Of a DNA stretch of 64,000 nt, positions 56,423-64,000 are shown one piece after another. Position 1 is the first letter of the stretch; each line of letters starts with the position of its first letter. The stretch lies in NCBI RefSeq assembly GCF_011040385.1, contig NZ_JAAIKB010000004.1, forward strand, positions 372,001-436,000, given 5' to 3'. The position numbers and the translations under genes are program-made. The notes under the pieces are model-generated. The model did no database searches. It was not told the origin of the DNA and saw only the letters and a program-made list of their open reading frames with translations. The DNA comes from Falsiroseomonas algicola (GTDB lineage: Bacteria; Pseudomonadota; Alphaproteobacteria; Acetobacterales; Acetobacteraceae).

Positions 56423-58093
56423 CTACTCCTCCTCCGCCTCCGCCCCGCCCGGCTGGCCCATGCTGACCCGCACGATCGCCCATTGCAGGCTGTTCGCGCC
56501 GGGCTCGGCATAGAGCGCCACCTGCTGGCTGCGGCGCGGCTCCGCGGCCAGGTAGATGCTCTCCTCGATCGCCACGCGGGCGCCCTTCACCCGCAGCCGC
56601 CAGCCCACACCCGATGGCAGGCGCAGCAGCACGCCCTGCTCATCCTGCTGCAGGCTCGCCACCACCGCGGGGTGCAGGTGGAAGCGCACCGCGAAGCCGG
56701 GGACGGAGACGTCGCGCTCCGCCTCCAGCACATCCTCGCCGCGCAGATCGTCGCCGGATTCCGAGAGGTACAGGCGCCGGCGGTGGCGCAGGCCGAATTG
56801 CCGGACCCAGCCATCATGGCTCGCTTCCAGCCATTGCGCGCCATTGGCCTCCTGCCGGTCGGCCTCCACCTGCTCCACGCGGCGGCCGAGGCCCTCGGGC
56901 TTCAGCTCGCTGGAGTTGGTGTCGGCGAGAACCAGGGTGGAATGGGCAGCGGTGGCGCGCAGCGCGTCGCGCCATTCGCCCTCGGCCGCCGGGGCGGCGC
57001 CGCAATTGACGATCAGGCGGTCGCGGCCCACCGACATCTCGAAGGCCAGCGTCCCGGCATGGGCGTGGCGATCGGCGCCGCGCGGCAGCCCGCCCGGTGC
57101 GGCATCCCGCCGCGCGGCCGGCGGCGCGCCGCAATCCACGATCACCAGCGTGCGGCTGGCGGTCAGGCGCTGGAAGCCCGTCTCCGGCAGGTGGCTCGGC
57201 GCGCGGCCGCGGGACTGGCCCTGGGTCAGCACCAGATCGATGATCGCCGCCTGCTCCTCCCGCGTCCCGTTGAAGGAAGCGAGGCCGCCATCGGCGTGGC
57301 GCAACAGCCGCAGCGCCGGCGCGGCGCGATCCAGCGTGCCGGCGAGTTGCGGTGGCGCCTCGATCCCCGCGCCATGCAGCAGGTTGCGGATCTCGATCAG
57401 GTCCTGCAGCGCCTGGAGCTGCGCGCCCGGGCTGCGCTCCACATGGCCGCCATCCGGGTTGAACTGGCGTTCCAGCTCCTGCGGCAGGAAGCGGACGCAG
57501 CGGGCGAGCCAGGTCTCCTCCTCCAGCGCCACCGCCGCCGCCATGCCGCCCTTCAGCGCCACCAGCGCGCCGCGATGCGCGGCCTCCGCCGGCAGGCCGG
57601 CGACGACGCCGCGCGCATCCTGCGCCAGCCGCTGCATCAGCTGCTTGCGGAACCCGTCCTCCGCCGTGGCCGCCAGGAAGTCCCAATGCCCGAGCCAGGC
57701 GGAGATGCGCGCACCAGCGACTTCCGGCGCCTCCGCCAGCGCCTCATGGCTGGCGAGTGCCAGCCAGTCGGCCGTCAGCGCGCGGCCGCGCAGCCGGGCG
57801 GCATCGGTGCCGAGCGCCCGCAAATCCCGCAGCCAGGCAAAGCCATGCGCCGCGGCGCGCCAGGTCGGCGATCCGCCGCCGCCGCCCCAGTCGCCGGGGC
57901 CGCCCTCGGCTTCCTGCGGGCGGAGGGGACGGACCGTGCCCATCACCTCGAACTCGCCCCGCAGCAGCCGCGCCCCGCGGGCGGCGTCGCCCGGCCAGAG
58001 GTCGCGGAAGGACCGCGCCGGGCCATCCGGCACCTTGATCGGTTTCAGATTCGCCAGGATGCGGCGCGCGCCGCGAAGGACCCCCCCGATCAT
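56423..58093 (-). CDS. Heparinase II/III-like protein
   Basis: A 556-residue protein: alpha-helical N-terminal domain (about 1-300; e.g. FLPQELERQFNPDGGHVERS, the catalytic-region segment of the family) and a beta-sandwich C-terminal half (SRTLVIVDCGAPP, HAHAGTLAFEMSVGRDRLIV, DGWVRQFGLRHRRRLYL). The family includes polysaccharide lyases of the HepII/III and alginate type. There is no signal peptide, as in many alphaproteobacterial members of this gene order. AAGGGAGA precedes ATG 58093. Confidence 0.85.
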   Translation of the reverse strand: MIGGVLRGARRILANLKPIKVPDGPARSFRDLWPGDAARGARLLRGEFEVMGTVRPLRPQEAEGGPGDWGGGGGSPTWRAAAHGFAWLRDLRALGTDAARLRGRALTADWLALASHEALAEAPEVAGARISAWLGHWDFLAATAEDGFRKQLMQRLAQDARGVVAGLPAEAAHRGALVALKGGMAAAVALEEETWLARCVRFLPQELERQFNPDGGHVERSPGAQLQALQDLIEIRNLLHGAGIEAPPQLAGTLDRAAPALRLLRHADGGLASFNGTREEQAAIIDLVLTQGQSRGRAPSHLPETGFQRLTASRTLVIVDCGAPPAARRDAAPGGLPRGADRHAHAGTLAFEMSVGRDRLIVNCGAAPAAEGEWRDALRATAAHSTLVLADTNSSELKPEGLGRRVEQVEADRQEANGAQWLEASHDGWVRQFGLRHRRRLYLSESGDDLRGEDVLEAERDVSVPGFAVRFHLHPAVVASLQQDEQGVLLRLPSGVGWRLRVKGARVAIEESIYLAAEPRRSQQVALYAEPGANSLQWAIVRVSMGQPGGAEAEEE

Positions 58094-58103
58094 GGCGTCT
58101 CCC

Positions 58104-58763
58104 TTATCCCCGCAGGCCGGCGATGGCGGCAGCGTAGTCCGTCGTGCCGAAGACCGCGGTGCCAGCCACCAGCACATCGGCGCCGGCCGCGATGCAATCC
58201 TTCGCCGTCACGGCGGTGACGCCGCCATCCACCTGCAGCGCGATGTCGTGGCCGGAGGCCTCGATCATGGCGCGCAGCGTCGCAATCTTGTTGAGCTGGC
58301 TGCGGATGAAGGATTGGCCCCCGAAGCCGGGGTTCACCGACATGACCAGCACCAGGTCCACCAGGTCGATCACCTCCGCCACCACCGCGACCGGCGTCGC
58401 CGGGTTCAGCACCACGCCGGCCTTCTTGCCGAGGCCCCGGATCGTCTGCAGCGAGCGATGGAGGTGCGGCCCGGCCTCGGGATGCAGGCTGATCAGGTCC
58501 GCGCCGGCTTCCGCGAAGGCGGCGAGGTAGGGATCGGCCGGCGCGATCATCAGGTGCACGTCGAAGGGCATGCGGGCGTGCCTGCGCAGCGCCTTCACCA
58601 CCGAGGGCCCGAAGGAGATGTTGGGGACGAAATGGCCGTCCATGATGTCGAGGTGGAGCCAATCGGCACCGGCGGCCTCGATGGCAGCCACTTCCTGCCC
58701 CAGCCGCGCGAAATCGGCGGCGAGGAGGGAGGGCGCGATGCGGATGGGGCGTGAAGCGGGCAT
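58104..58763 (-). CDS. rpe: Ribulose-phosphate 3-epimerase
   Basis: Interconverts ribulose-5-P and xylulose-5-P. The 219-residue TIM barrel has [53 protein letters not shown] and QVDGGV with metal ligands His, Asp, His, Asp. Start 58763. Ten bases before the heparinase-like gene, so they are cotranscribed. Confidence 0.97.
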   Translation of the reverse strand: MPASRPIRIAPSLLAADFARLGQEVAAIEAAGADWLHLDIMDGHFVPNISFGPSVVKALRRHARMPFDVHLMIAPADPYLAAFAEAGADLISLHPEAGPHLHRSLQTIRGLGKKAGVVLNPATPVAVVAEVIDLVDLVLVMSVNPGFGGQSFIRSQLNKIATLRAMIEASGHDIALQVDGGVTAVTAKDCIAAGADVLVAGTAVFGTTDYAAAIAGLRG

Positions 58764-58826
58764 GACAGTCCCGCTTCTACCCGCCACGGCCCCGCGGGGA
58801 AACCGGGCGCGGCCCGCCGATCACGG

Positions 58827-59294
58827 TCAAATCGGCAGGGCGGTCGTGCTTTTCACGCGTTCCATGGCGAAGCGGCCGGTCACTTTGCGAAGCGATGGCA
58901 CGGCGGCAACGAAACGGCGGTAGAACGCATCATAGCCCGCCATGTCCGGCACCACGACGCGCAGCAGGTAGTCGACATCGCCGCCGAGCCGCCAGCACTC
59001 CACGATCTCCGGCAGGCTCTCCACCGCCGCGGCGAAGCGGGCGATCCAGTCGGCGGAATGGTCGCCGGTCTCGACCGAGACGAAGACGGAGATCGGCAGG
59101 CCGACCGCCGTCGCATCCACCAGCGCGACGCGGCCGGTGATGACGCCCGCCTCCTCCATCCGCTTGATGCGCTTCCAGCAGGGCGTGGGCGTCAGCCCCA
59201 CCTCCTGCGCGATCTCCGCCAGCGAACGGGCGGCGTCCTGCATCAGCAGGCGGAGGATCTCACGGTCGATGCGGTCGAGTTCGGCGGCGGCCAT
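58827..59294 (-). CDS. Lrp/AsnC-family transcriptional regulator
   Basis: A 155-residue feast/famine regulator: N-terminal helix-turn-helix (LDRIDREILRLLMQDAARS, LAEIAQEVGLTPTPCWKRI) and C-terminal RAM ligand domain (VFVSVETGDHSADWIARF, VDYLLRVVVPDMAGYDAFY). It responds to amino acids; the target is unknown. The AT-rich stretch at 59325-59350 (ACAAATTTTTTCT) just upstream is the likely promoter and autoregulatory site. Confidence 0.93.
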   Translation of the reverse strand: MAAAELDRIDREILRLLMQDAARSLAEIAQEVGLTPTPCWKRIKRMEEAGVITGRVALVDATAVGLPISVFVSVETGDHSADWIARFAAAVESLPEIVECWRLGGDVDYLLRVVVPDMAGYDAFYRRFVAAVPSLRKVTGRFAMERVKSTTALPI

Positions 59295-59392
59295 GCCTAG
59301 GGTGTCCCGGGTAACGCTGCCGGAACTTAGAACAAATTTTTTCTGCCCGCGCCAGAGGGCGGGGCAATGAGAAAGATTTTCCGCCCTGGAGA

Positions 59393-60697
59393 CTAAAGGC
59401 GCCGGAACCTTGCCGCGAAGAAGCCATCGAGCCCGCCCCGGTCGGCCCAGAGGTCGGGGCGCGTGCGCAGCGTCCCGCGGGGCGTCACCGCCTCCTCCAG
59501 CCCCGGCAGCTCGGTGGGTGCGATCGGGTCCGGCACCAGGCCCAGCGCCTCCGCCCGCGCCAGATGCGCCTCCCCCTCCTCCGGCTGGAGGGAGCAGGTG
59601 GCGAGCACCATGCGCCCGCCGGGTCGCAGCAGGCGGATCGCCTGTTCCAGCAGCCGCGCCTGCGTCTCCGCCAGGGAGGTGATGTCGGATTGCCGCTTGA
59701 GATGCGGGATGTCGGGGTGGCGGCGGATGATGCCGGTGGCGGAGCAGGGGGCGTCCAGCAGCACCGCGTCGAAGCCCGCGCCATCGGGCTGCCAGGTCGC
59801 GGCATCCGTCTCCAGCACCACGGCATCCAGGCCGAGCCGCGCCAGATTCTCCCGCAGCCTTGCGGCGCGGCGGGGGTCGCGTTCCACCGCCGTGACGGCG
59901 GCGCCGGCGGCGGCCAGCTGCGCGGTCTTGCCGCCGGGCGCGGCGCAGAGGTCGGCCACGCGCTCCCCGGGCTTCACGGCCAGCAGCTTGGCCGGCAGGG
60001 CGGCGGCGGCGTCCTGCACCCAGAACTGGCCCTCCGCCAGGCCGGGCAGGTCCGCGGCGCGGGTGCCAGCGGGCAGGCGCCAGCTGCCGGTGGGCAGCTC
60101 GACCGCCCCTTCAGGCGGCGTCACGCCGGGCTTCAAGGAAATGTCGAGCGGCGCCGGCACTTGGTGGGCGCGGGCGATGGCGCGGACCGCAGGGCCATAG
60201 GCGGCGTGCCAGGCCGACCAGAGCCAGGGCGGCGTGTCCAGCCGCTCGGCGTCCAGGCCTTCCAGCGAGCCCTCCGCCGCGACCTTGCGCAGCACGGCGT
60301 TGACCAGCCCCGCGAAGGGGCGCGGCACCACCTCCACCGTCGCGGCGACGGCGGCATGGGCCGGGGTGCCAAGCAGCAGCAGTTCCGCCGCCCCCATGCG
60401 CAGCGCGGCCCGCACCACCGGCGGCGGCTCCCGCCGCAGGAAGGGCTCCAGCACCGCGTCCAGGCTGCCGGCGCGGCGCAGCACGGCGGCGGCGATGCGG
60501 TGGGCGGCGCCACGGTCCCGCGCCTCCAGCGTGGAGGGCAGGGCATCCAGCGCCTCCTCGATCGGGCGGCGGCGTTCGAACACGGCGGCGAGCAGCGCCA
60601 GCGCGGCATTGCGCGTCAGCACGCCCGGCGCCTGGCGGCCGGGGCTGGCGCGTTGCGGGCTTCGTTGCAGTGCGGCAGTCGGGGGACGGGGGGGCAT
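59393..60697 (-). CDS. rsmB: 16S rRNA m5C967 methyltransferase RsmB
   Basis: A 434-residue protein with an N-terminal NusB-like domain (NAALALLAAVFERRRPIEEAL, LRMGAAELLLL) and a methyltransferase domain: FWVQDAAAALPAKLL, LCAAPGGKTAQLAA, LLDAPCSATGIIRRHPD (catalytic Cys) and LATCSLQPEEGEAH (second Cys). SAM-dependent. ATG 60697 gives a short Pro/Arg-rich lead before the NusB-like part. Confidence 0.94.
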   Translation of the reverse strand: MPPRPPTAALQRSPQRASPGRQAPGVLTRNAALALLAAVFERRRPIEEALDALPSTLEARDRGAAHRIAAAVLRRAGSLDAVLEPFLRREPPPVVRAALRMGAAELLLLGTPAHAAVAATVEVVPRPFAGLVNAVLRKVAAEGSLEGLDAERLDTPPWLWSAWHAAYGPAVRAIARAHQVPAPLDISLKPGVTPPEGAVELPTGSWRLPAGTRAADLPGLAEGQFWVQDAAAALPAKLLAVKPGERVADLCAAPGGKTAQLAAAGAAVTAVERDPRRAARLRENLARLGLDAVVLETDAATWQPDGAGFDAVLLDAPCSATGIIRRHPDIPHLKRQSDITSLAETQARLLEQAIRLLRPGGRMVLATCSLQPEEGEAHLARAEALGLVPDPIAPTELPGLEEAVTPRGTLRTRPDLWADRGGLDGFFAARFRRL

Positions 60698-60745
60698 GAG
60701 CGCCGCTTTATGGCCCCCCGGCCCTCGCCGTGCTAGGGCCGCGCC

Positions 60746-62425
60746 ATGCAAGCGCTGCGCGATTTCCTCGACAGGCTGCCGGAGACGCGCCGCCCGCTTC
60801 CCTGGCTCGCGCTGCTGTGTCTGCTGCTCTGGCTGCCCGGCTTCTTCACCCTGCCTGCCGGGGACCGGGACGAAAGCCGCTTCGCCCAGGCCAGCCGACA
60901 GATGGTGGAAAGCGGCGACTATGTCCGCATCCGCTTCGGGGAGGTGGAGCGCAACAAGAAACCCGCCGGCATCCACTGGGCGCAGGCGACGGCGGTGCAT
61001 GTGGTGGAGGGGCTCCGCCTCGGCACGCGGGCCGATATCTGGGCCTATCGCATCCCCTCGCTGCTCGGTGCGCTGCTGGCGGTGCTGGCGACGGCGCATT
61101 TCGGGCGGTCCCTCGTCGGGCGTCGCGCGGCCTTCCTCGGCGCGGCCATGCTGGCGGGGTGCTTCGTCCTCGGGGTGGAGACGCATATCGCCAAGACCGA
61201 TGCCGCTTTGCTCGGCACCATCGTCGTCGCGATGGGGCTGATGGGGCGGGCCTATCTGGCGCCGGGGCAGTTCACGGCGAAGCAGGCCGCCGGCTTCTGG
61301 CTGGTGCTGGGCGGCGCGGTGCTGCTGAAGGGGCCGATCGGCCCGGCGGTACCGCTGCTGGCGGGAGTCACCCTGTTTGCCGCGGATCGCGGCTGGCAGG
61401 GCGGCGCGCCCTGGCTGCGGGCGCTGCGTCCGGGCTGGGGCATCCCCCTCCTGGTGCTGGCCGCCGCGCCCTGGTTCATCGCCGTCACCATCGCGACGGA
61501 GGGCCGCTTCCTGGCCGAGGCCCTGGGCGGCGACATGCTGTCCAAGGTCGGCGGCGCGGATGAGAACCACTGGGGCCCGCCCGGCTACTACTTCCTCAGC
61601 TTCGGCGTCGCCGCCTTCCCCGCCGCCTTCCTGGTGCTGCGCGCCGCGCCCGGTGCCTGGATGGACCGGCTGCAGCCGGCGACGCGCTTCCTCTTCGCCT
61701 GGGCCGTGCCGGTCTGGCTGATGTTCGAGGCGGTGACGACCAAGCTGCCGCACTACGCCATGCCGGCCTACCCCGCGCTGATGCTGCTGGCCGCGGCCTG
61801 GGCGCTGGACCCGCTGCGCCGGCAGCCGCCGCGCTGGCTGTCCCTCTTCTCCCTCGTCGTCGCCATCGCCGTGGCCTTCGGACTGGCGGCGGTGGCGGTG
61901 GCGCTGCCGGTGCTGGCGGATGGGCGCATCTCCCTTGTCGCCCTGCTGGCGCTGCCGGCGGCGGCGCTGTTCTCGGCCGGCGTCTTCCTGATGCTGCGGG
62001 ATGGCGCGCCGGCGCGGGCCGCGCTGCTGGCGGTGCTGCTGGCCGTGCCCCTGCAGGCCGTGGTGCTGGGCGGCGTGCTGCCGCGGATGACGGCGCCCTG
62101 GATCTCCCCCCGCCTGGCGGCGCTGGTGAACCAGGCGGCGCCCGGCCTGCCGGATGAACGCTTCGGCATCGCCGGCTACCACGAGCCCTCCCTGATGTTC
62201 GCGCTGGGCTCGGAAATCCGCCTGCTGCGGGGCGGCGAGGAAGCGGCGCGCTTCCTGGCCGGGGAACCCGGACGCCTCGCCGCCGTATCGGACCGGGAAG
62301 AAGCGCGCTTCCGGACGGAAGCCGCTTCGCTCGGCCTGGCGCTCCGCGAACGCGGGACGGTGGCGGGCTTCAACTATTCGCGCGGACGCCGCGTGGCGAT
62401 CGTGCTGTATGGAGTGGGTGGATGA
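60746..62425 (+). CDS. ArnT-like GT39 family glycosyltransferase
   Basis: A 559-residue polytopic protein. The first periplasmic loop has LPAGDRDESRFAQASRQM (acidic catalytic pair) and KKPAGIHW, followed by about ten or more TM helices and a periplasmic C-terminal domain. GT39/ArnT enzymes transfer sugars from undecaprenyl carriers, typically aminoarabinose to lipid A. DedA at its 3' end (4-bp overlap) supports handling of undecaprenyl-phosphate. Confidence 0.87.
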   Translation: MQALRDFLDRLPETRRPLPWLALLCLLLWLPGFFTLPAGDRDESRFAQASRQMVESGDYVRIRFGEVERNKKPAGIHWAQATAVHVVEGLRLGTRADIWAYRIPSLLGALLAVLATAHFGRSLVGRRAAFLGAAMLAGCFVLGVETHIAKTDAALLGTIVVAMGLMGRAYLAPGQFTAKQAAGFWLVLGGAVLLKGPIGPAVPLLAGVTLFAADRGWQGGAPWLRALRPGWGIPLLVLAAAPWFIAVTIATEGRFLAEALGGDMLSKVGGADENHWGPPGYYFLSFGVAAFPAAFLVLRAAPGAWMDRLQPATRFLFAWAVPVWLMFEAVTTKLPHYAMPAYPALMLLAAAWALDPLRRQPPRWLSLFSLVVAIAVAFGLAAVAVALPVLADGRISLVALLALPAAALFSAGVFLMLRDGAPARAALLAVLLAVPLQAVVLGGVLPRMTAPWISPRLAALVNQAAPGLPDERFGIAGYHEPSLMFALGSEIRLLRGGEEAARFLAGEPGRLAAVSDREEARFRTEAASLGLALRERGTVAGFNYSRGRRVAIVLYGVGG

Positions 62426-63027
62426 TCGAGTGGGTGACGAACACGGTAGCCGCCGGCGGCTGGCCCGGCGTGCTGTTCCTGATGTTCCTGGAGAATCTGT
62501 TCCCGCCCATCCCGTCGGAGGTGATCATGCCCCTGGCCGGCTTCGCCGCCGCCCGCGGGCAGATGTCCTTCACCCTCGCGCTGATCGCCGGCATCGTCGG
62601 CACGCTGCTCGGCAACGTCTTCTGGTATGAGCTGTCGCGCGCCATCGGCGCGGACCGCATCCGCCCGCTGGTCGGCCGCTATGGCCGCTGGTTCGCGGTG
62701 GGGGAGGAGGATCTCCGCAAGGCCGAGGATACGCTGCGGAAATACGGCCCCTTCGCCCTGTCCTTCGGCCGGCTGCTGCCGGGCATCCGCACGGTGATCT
62801 CGATCCCCGCCGGGCTGATCCGCATCCCGCGCGGCCTGTTCTACTTCTACACCGCCATCGGCAGCACGGTCTGGACGACCTTCCTGATCTGCGCCGGGTA
62901 CTTCATGGAAGACCATTATGACCAGGTGGAAGGGTGGCTGGAGCCCTTCTCCTACGTCGTGGTCGCGGGCATCGTCGGCACCTATCTCTGGCACATCTGG
63001 TCGACCCGCATCCGCAAGCAGGGCTGA
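62422..63027 (+). CDS. DedA-family membrane protein
   Basis: A 201-residue DedA/SNARE-associated protein: FLENLFPPIPSEVIMPLAG, the re-entrant loop region, RLLPGIRTVISIPAGLIRIP with its conserved Arg-Pro-Gly, and further TM helices. DedA proteins act as undecaprenyl-phosphate or phospholipid flippases. ATGA coupling to the GT39 gene suggests recycling of the lipid carrier for that transferase. Its stop codon's last base is the first base of the repeat at 63027. Confidence 0.92.
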   Translation: MIEWVTNTVAAGGWPGVLFLMFLENLFPPIPSEVIMPLAGFAAARGQMSFTLALIAGIVGTLLGNVFWYELSRAIGADRIRPLVGRYGRWFAVGEEDLRKAEDTLRKYGPFALSFGRLLPGIRTVISIPAGLIRIPRGLFYFYTAIGSTVWTTFLICAGYFMEDHYDQVEGWLEPFSYVVVAGIVGTYLWHIWSTRIRKQG

Positions 63028-63189
63028 GAGACCCTTTGAGAATGCTGGCGGCTGAGGGTTCGCGAGGGATTTTTCGTCCCTGGCAGGAGCCGGGCGCGGC
63101 CGATGCTGGTTGCATCGGCAAGCCCGGCGACGAACCAGGGGCGGAAAAGCCCAGCGAAACCGACCCGCCAGTGTTCTCAAACGGTCTCT
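63027..63189. repeat. 163-bp dispersed element with terminal inverted repeats, copy 2
   Basis: Ends AGAGACCCTTTGAGAA (63027-63042) and TTCTCAAACGGTCTCT (63174-63189) are inverted copies with one mismatch. Internal hairpin GCCGATGC-TGGTT-GCATCGGC (63099-63119) is the same as in copy 1 at 24349-24369. It lies exactly between two convergent genes. Confidence 0.85.
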
Positions 63190-63194
63190 GAAGC

Positions 63195-63521
63195 TCAGCG
63201 CCGGACGGGCACCGGCACCAGGACAGCGGCGGGGGCGCGGTTGCCGCCGCCCGGGCGGCGCGGCTTCTCCGGCCGCTCCGCCAGCAGCATGGTCGCGGCG
63301 CCGATCTGCACGCTGCCAAAGGTGAGGCCCAGGAAGAACCACAGCACCACCACCGGCCACCAATGCCCGGCCGCGTTCAGCAGGATGCCACCCGCACCGT
63401 TGGGGTCCGCCAGCACGAAGGCCGCGGTGAAGACCGCCGAGATCCCGAAGCCGATCAGGGCGTGGGAGAGCAGGAAGCGCACCAGGATCGGCAGGCGGTT
63501 CCACCCTTCGCGGCTTGGCAT
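63195..63521 (-). CDS. Small membrane protein of unknown function
   Basis: A 108-residue protein with two TM helices (LIGFGISAVFTAAFVLA; VVLWFFLGLTFGSVQIGAATMLL) and a basic, Pro-rich C terminus. ATG 63521 (MPSREGW) is chosen; ATG 63572 would overlap the peptidase gene and add an unlikely 17-residue lead. No family recognised. It follows the M48 peptidase gene and is probably cotranscribed. Confidence 0.65.
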   Translation of the reverse strand: MPSREGWNRLPILVRFLLSHALIGFGISAVFTAAFVLADPNGAGGILLNAAGHWWPVVVLWFFLGLTFGSVQIGAATMLLAERPEKPRRPGGGNRAPAAVLVPVPVRR

Positions 63522-63562
63522 GTCCGGCGATCCTTGGTCGGGATGCCGGGGCCAACGAAGGA

Positions 63563-64000
63563 TCAGCCCCATGGGTTCCGCCGCCCACCGGGGTTGGACC
63601 AGGGCCCGGGCTGCACGGCCGGCCGGGGGCCGCCCGCCTGGGGCATCCGCCGCGGCGGTGCGGCCATGCCGCCGCCCCCCGGCGGCGGACCGATGCGCCC
63701 CGCCAGCGCCTGCAACGCCGCCACCCGGTTCGCCGTGCTGGGATGGGTGGAGAACAGCCCATCCATCCGCAGGCCTGACAGCGGGTTGATGATGAAGACA
63801 TGGGCGGAGGCGGGGTTGGCCTCCGCCGCCTCGTTCACCCGCCCTTCCTTGTAGGCTTCCAGCCGCATCAGCGCATTGGCGAGGCCTTCAGCGTCTCCCG
63901 CGATCTCCGCGCCGACGCGGTCGGCCTCGTATTCCCGGGACCGGCTGATCGCCATCTGCACGATCATGGCGGCGATGGGCGCCAGCACCACCAGCAGGAT
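63563..64000 (-). CDS. M48-family metallopeptidase (HtpX-like), C-terminal part
   Basis: The gene enters from the right edge; only its last ~145 codons are visible. They contain the tail of a TM helix ([17 protein letters not shown]) and [16 protein letters not shown], where EADR carries the third zinc ligand (Glu) of M48 peptidases; [16 protein letters not shown] follows. The HExxH motif lies outside the window. HtpX is a membrane quality-control protease; a Pro/Gly-rich tail extends beyond the usual end. Confidence 0.88.
   Translation of the reverse strand: MLLVVLAPIAAMIVQMAISRSREYEADRVGAEIAGDAEGLANALMRLEAYKEGRVNEAAEANPASAHVFIINPLSGLRMDGLFSTHPSTANRVAALQALAGRIGPPPGGGGMAAPPRRMPQAGGPRPAVQPGPWSNPGGRRNPWG

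Overview
The window is chromosomal DNA of very high GC content with almost no space between genes. Gene order and families point to an alphaproteobacterium, most likely Rhodospirillales/Acetobacteraceae of the Roseomonas type. The evidence is rimP-nusA-ylxR-infB-rbfA-truB-rpsO in one run, metK next to trmB, a short ObgE beside rpmA-rplU, an AcuR/AcuI pair and a Bug-type (TctC) solute-binding protein. The genus is an inference; no rRNA gene is present.

Layout. 1-6.4 kb: organic peroxide resistance (ohr edge, ohrR), proB, an RlpA-like protein, a large RTX-type GH16 glycanase without a signal peptide, then obgE-rpmA-rplU. 6.6 kb: tRNA-Ser(CGA), followed by 549 bp without a recognisable gene. 7.2-14.0 kb: a stress block with two universal stress proteins, a small helix-turn-helix protein, a CBS-BON protein, a type II P-type ATPase and a fermentative D-lactate dehydrogenase. 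A perfect FNR/Anr-type box lies in its divergent promoter region. 14.2-18.8 kb: a NikABCDE/Opp-like ABC importer with both ATPases fused, behind a 12-bp palindrome. 19.1-21.4 kb: acuR-acuI and an AhpD-like protein. 21.4-24.2 kb: M20 amidohydrolase, MORN-repeat protein, Bug receptor. 24.4-31.1 kb: an envelope-modification area with three SGNH hydrolases, an MBOAT O-acyltransferase, small unknown proteins and a compact membrane-protein operon with a 206-bp same-strand gene overlap. 31.6-36.4 kb: moeB-like E1, DsrE-like protein, dapB, an unknown protein, metK, trmB. 36.4-37.9 kb: a small papain-fold candidate and an Imm11-like protein. 38.1-46.1 kb: the translation/transcription operon rimP to rpsO, closed by a strong terminator. 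46.2-53.4 kb (minus strand): CsbD, class III aminotransferase, two paralogous four-TM proteins flanking a Rid protein, NupC, RmuC and carbonic anhydrase. 53.5-60.7 kb (minus): purH, GT4 glycosyltransferase, heparinase-like protein, rpe, Lrp/AsnC regulator, rsmB. 60.7-64 kb: an ArnT-like GT39 and DedA protein, then a small membrane protein and the 3' end of an M48 peptidase gene on the minus strand.

Repeats stand out. A ~164-bp element with 16-bp terminal inverted repeats and a conserved internal hairpin occurs twice, 39 kb apart. A REP-like hairpin module also occurs twice. A separate 170-bp element is bounded by perfect 24-bp inverted arms. No CRISPR array, transposase gene, phage gene or rRNA gene was seen.
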